From: NORP309 sp964352735
GTDB taxonomy: Bacteria; Pseudomonadota; Gammaproteobacteria; Xanthomonadales; Marinicellaceae
DNA length: 64,000 nt
NCBI GenBank assembly: GCA_964352735.1
Contig: CAYGTC010000003.1
Location: forward strand, 62,001 to 126,000
Reading direction: 5' to 3'
Made by a program: the position numbers and the translations under genes. Below, piece after piece: positions 63,801 to 64,000 of this stretch. Below the pieces are notes generated by a model that searched no databases, was not told the origin of the DNA, and worked only from the letters and a program-made list of their open reading frames with translations. Position 1 is the first letter of the stretch. Every line of letters begins with the position of its first letter.

Positions 63801-64000
63801 TTATCAGCAACACACTTTATTGAAAACCCATTCAATAAAGGTGAGCGTTTATACAAAACTGGAGATTTAGTACGTTACGACGCAAGTGGTTGTTTGTGTT
63901 TTGTAGGCCGTGTTGATCGTCAATTAAAAGTCCGTGGTTTTAGGGTTGAGACAGGTGAGATTGAAAATGCTTTGACCTTATTAGAAGGTGTAAGCACAGC
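57894..64000 (+). CDS. Non-ribosomal peptide synthetase, docking-C-A-T-C-A... (3' end beyond window)
   Basis: The frame is open from ATG 57894 to the window edge (2035 codons). It begins with a TubC-like docking domain (about 1-60, ILTKCQQENVGLEVRDGQLEI), then C (HHIASDG at ~210), A (YTSGSTG at ~697), T (Ser1091 in GGHS), C (HHIASDG at ~1280) and a second A (YTSGSTG at ~1763) running out at its A8 motif. Specificity codes read DALWLGGTFK (valine-like, near the GrsB code DAFWIGGTFK) and about DALFIGATFK (aliphatic, uncertain). The two modules resemble each other closely. The N-terminal docking domain implies it receives its chain from an upstream protein, presumably NRPS2. Confidence 0.9.
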   Translation, partial: MKSKINHNIQKILTKCQQENVGLEVRDGQLEISYDEDFSEDLLDLLKSHKLDLISYLNARKTLNISNITKNPENISEYQLSYPQQRLWFVDQMEEGSSHYNMSWAMHVQGDFKVEVAHSALTHIIQRHESLRTVFIEGQDGPLQVVRDKFDFEIDIYDLIGLKLDLQEKAINAEIKRDTQHAFNLSDDLMLRVKYIKTTVSEGVLLFNMHHIASDGWSIGILIDEFTKLYRSKLEHNPISLAPLELQYSDYAYWQHNSLNDGVLKPQLDYWQKQLLDLPPVHSLPLDYERPAYQTFNGALFEFNIEKDILFQLENLASENQASLFMVIHAVFSILLSRYSNNTDVVIGTPVANRLQKELEPLIGFFVNTLVLRVDCSKNQSFVEFLDEIKNVNLEAQSNQDIPFEHLVDKVNPSRSTAHNALFQVVLSMNTNETPTLNLPNVTLSPYKNDEIVSKFDLMLNIAVIEEMQQTNSGSGIACSFEYNTSLFKHESIERFAKSFQLLLTTIVTEQNSPIAQLPILSAKESDYLINSLNKIKKDYPVDLTIHQLFEQQAKKSPSHTAIKYKDDSVSYKQLNSQANQLAHLLIASGLKPQSFVGICCHRSVEMIVAILATLKAGCIYVPLDPGYPQKRLKFIIDDINCSLLLYQSGLDQGLHQDLELVSFDVDLVLYSEQLSQYPVVNPELKVAATDNAYVIYTSGSTGKPKGVLGHHLGIVRLVNNPSFMTLDENTVFLLASSISFDAAHLELWGPLLNGGSTVLYTEKHMDIHVLNELIKDRYINSMWLTAGLFDQWSEVTAGLGSLKWILTGGDVVNPIAVHNVYQSLSEVNIINGYGPTENCTFSSCYQIPRTQQALDNLPIGYTINGTSAYILDKHLQLVPLGSIGELYLGGDGLAHGYLHRQALTKKCFINDPFNDSQRLYKTGDMVRYAQDGKLIFIGRIDHQLKIRGHRVETGEIEHALLLLAQINSALVEVYEDQAGQKNIVAYVVSDDKNMEESLLISQITEFLQQQLPVYMLPSAYVVLDAFVLTVNGKVDRKALPVPDRLEQDREFIAPIGTIEKRLAKIWANLLEVSEQGISANSNFFELGGHSLLAIRLLTEIRTTFTCELSVREVFEAPMLSQIAEHITLSDSDVRPIITSFERDNNHLITSYAQQRLWFINQMDGGSAHYNMPWAMRLKGDFRLEVAQLAFSQIIQRHETLRTVFIDGDVAPLQVIKDTFDFAIDRVDLAQLNQQDQDNAVKIAVKNNAEQVFNLNDDLMLRISYLHLGVDEGVLLINMHHIASDGWSIGVLINEFVTLYESILNGTPQTLDPLAIQYADYAHWQRQWLNGEILQSQLEYWDEQLADLPVVHSLPLDYERPIYQTHNGAYLEFNIEANILQKLEVIAKNNQASLFMLIHAAFSILLSRYSNTKDIVIATPVANRMQKELEPLIGFFVNTLVLRADCSNNPTLIEFLQQIKDTNLNAQMNQDVPFEHLVDRINPIRDTSYNALFQIMLTMNNVNNSTLQLPNITLKPQYNDEVVAKFDLVLNITPVEDLNDEGLFCSFVYNTDLFKCESIEGFANSLCLLLTSIATDSSQHIADLPVLDDQGTYYLLNTLNKVNQDYPKNQTVTQLFEQQAHKNPHRIAVKYDDQQLSYKALNSLANQVAHQLLADGIQPQSYIGISCYRSIEMIAIILATLKTGCIYVPLDPDYPDNRIRFILEDTQCSVLFHYEEAGDLLNDIENLKLITIEQALSAENLNNYPDDNLDLIVSPDDNAFVIYTSGSTGRPKGVLGHHMGIVRLVMNANFMDIDESSIFAMISSLSFDATHLELWGPLLNGGCTVIYPEKQMDLNILNQLIKDHQINSIFMTIGLFEQWSEVCSGLDSLKWIITGGDVVNPVVIHRVQKALNKAHVISAYGPTENCTFSSCYRVPRTDQALPSIAIGYAVNGTTNYIFDDQLQLTPFGSIGELYLGGAGVAYGYLNRQKLSATHFIENPFNKGERLYKTGDLVRYDASGCLCFVGRVDRQLKVRGFRVETGEIENALTLLEGVST

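Noticed and set aside
28071..64000. Thioesterase, epimerase, MbtH-like protein or phosphopantetheinyl transferase in the cluster
   Set aside because: I looked for GxSxG-type thioesterase ends, epimerase repeats and small helper proteins and found none in the window; they may be downstream.

Overview
The window is a 64 kb piece of an AT-rich gammaproteobacterial chromosome. The assignment rests on the block tig-clpP-clpX-lon-hup-ppiD, on the tRNA Pro-Arg-His-Leu cluster just before tig, on an enteric-type thrB-thrC pair, on coq7 and on alaS-csrA. A Marinicella- or Lysobacterales-like marine bacterium is plausible, but the sequence alone does not prove a genus. Every gene I can support lies on the + strand.

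Region 1 (1-11.1 kb) holds housekeeping genes: the tail of a membrane protein, alaS, csrA with a leader full of GGA motifs, six tRNA genes (Ser, Arg, Pro, Arg, His, Leu) with two good sigma70 promoters, then trigger factor, the ClpP/ClpX protease, Lon, HU, and tRNA-Val and tRNA-Asp ending in a hairpin terminator. Region 2 (11.1-20.6 kb) holds ppiD, coq7, an XRE-type regulator overlapping apaH, thrB, thrC, an SPFH/prohibitin protein, proC, and a CARF-plus-nuclease protein of the DUF1887 (VC1899/Card1/Can2-like) family with no CRISPR locus nearby. Region 3 (20.7-27.5 kb) holds a divergent SLC1-type symporter, a small palindromic MITE-like element with an apparent 5-bp target duplication, a molybdenum hydroxylase (xdhA-xdhB), and a decayed serine hydrolase pseudogene.

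Region 4 (28.07-64.0 kb, continuing past the right edge) is the main attraction: a hybrid NRPS-PKS cluster. The apparent order is NRPS1 (four C-A-T modules; adenylation codes read Ala, Ala, Ala, Gly), PKS1 (KS-AT-KR-DH-ACP), PKS2 (KS-AT-ACP), NRPS2 (docking-C-A-T with an atypical A domain), a small unknown protein, a membrane-anchored penicillin-acylase-type Ntn hydrolase, a SyrD/PvdE-type cyclic-peptide ABC exporter, and NRPS3 (docking-C-A-T-C-A..., first code Val-like, truncated by the window).

The first protein starts directly with a condensation domain, and a penicillin acylase sits next to an exporter. Together these suggest an N-acylated precursor that is exported and then trimmed outside the cytoplasm, as PvdQ does in pyoverdine maturation. 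No thioesterase, epimerase, MbtH-like protein or phosphopantetheinyl transferase is visible, so the end of the line and the release step lie outside the window or elsewhere in the genome. I do not recognise this domain string as any characterised pathway, but no database search was possible.
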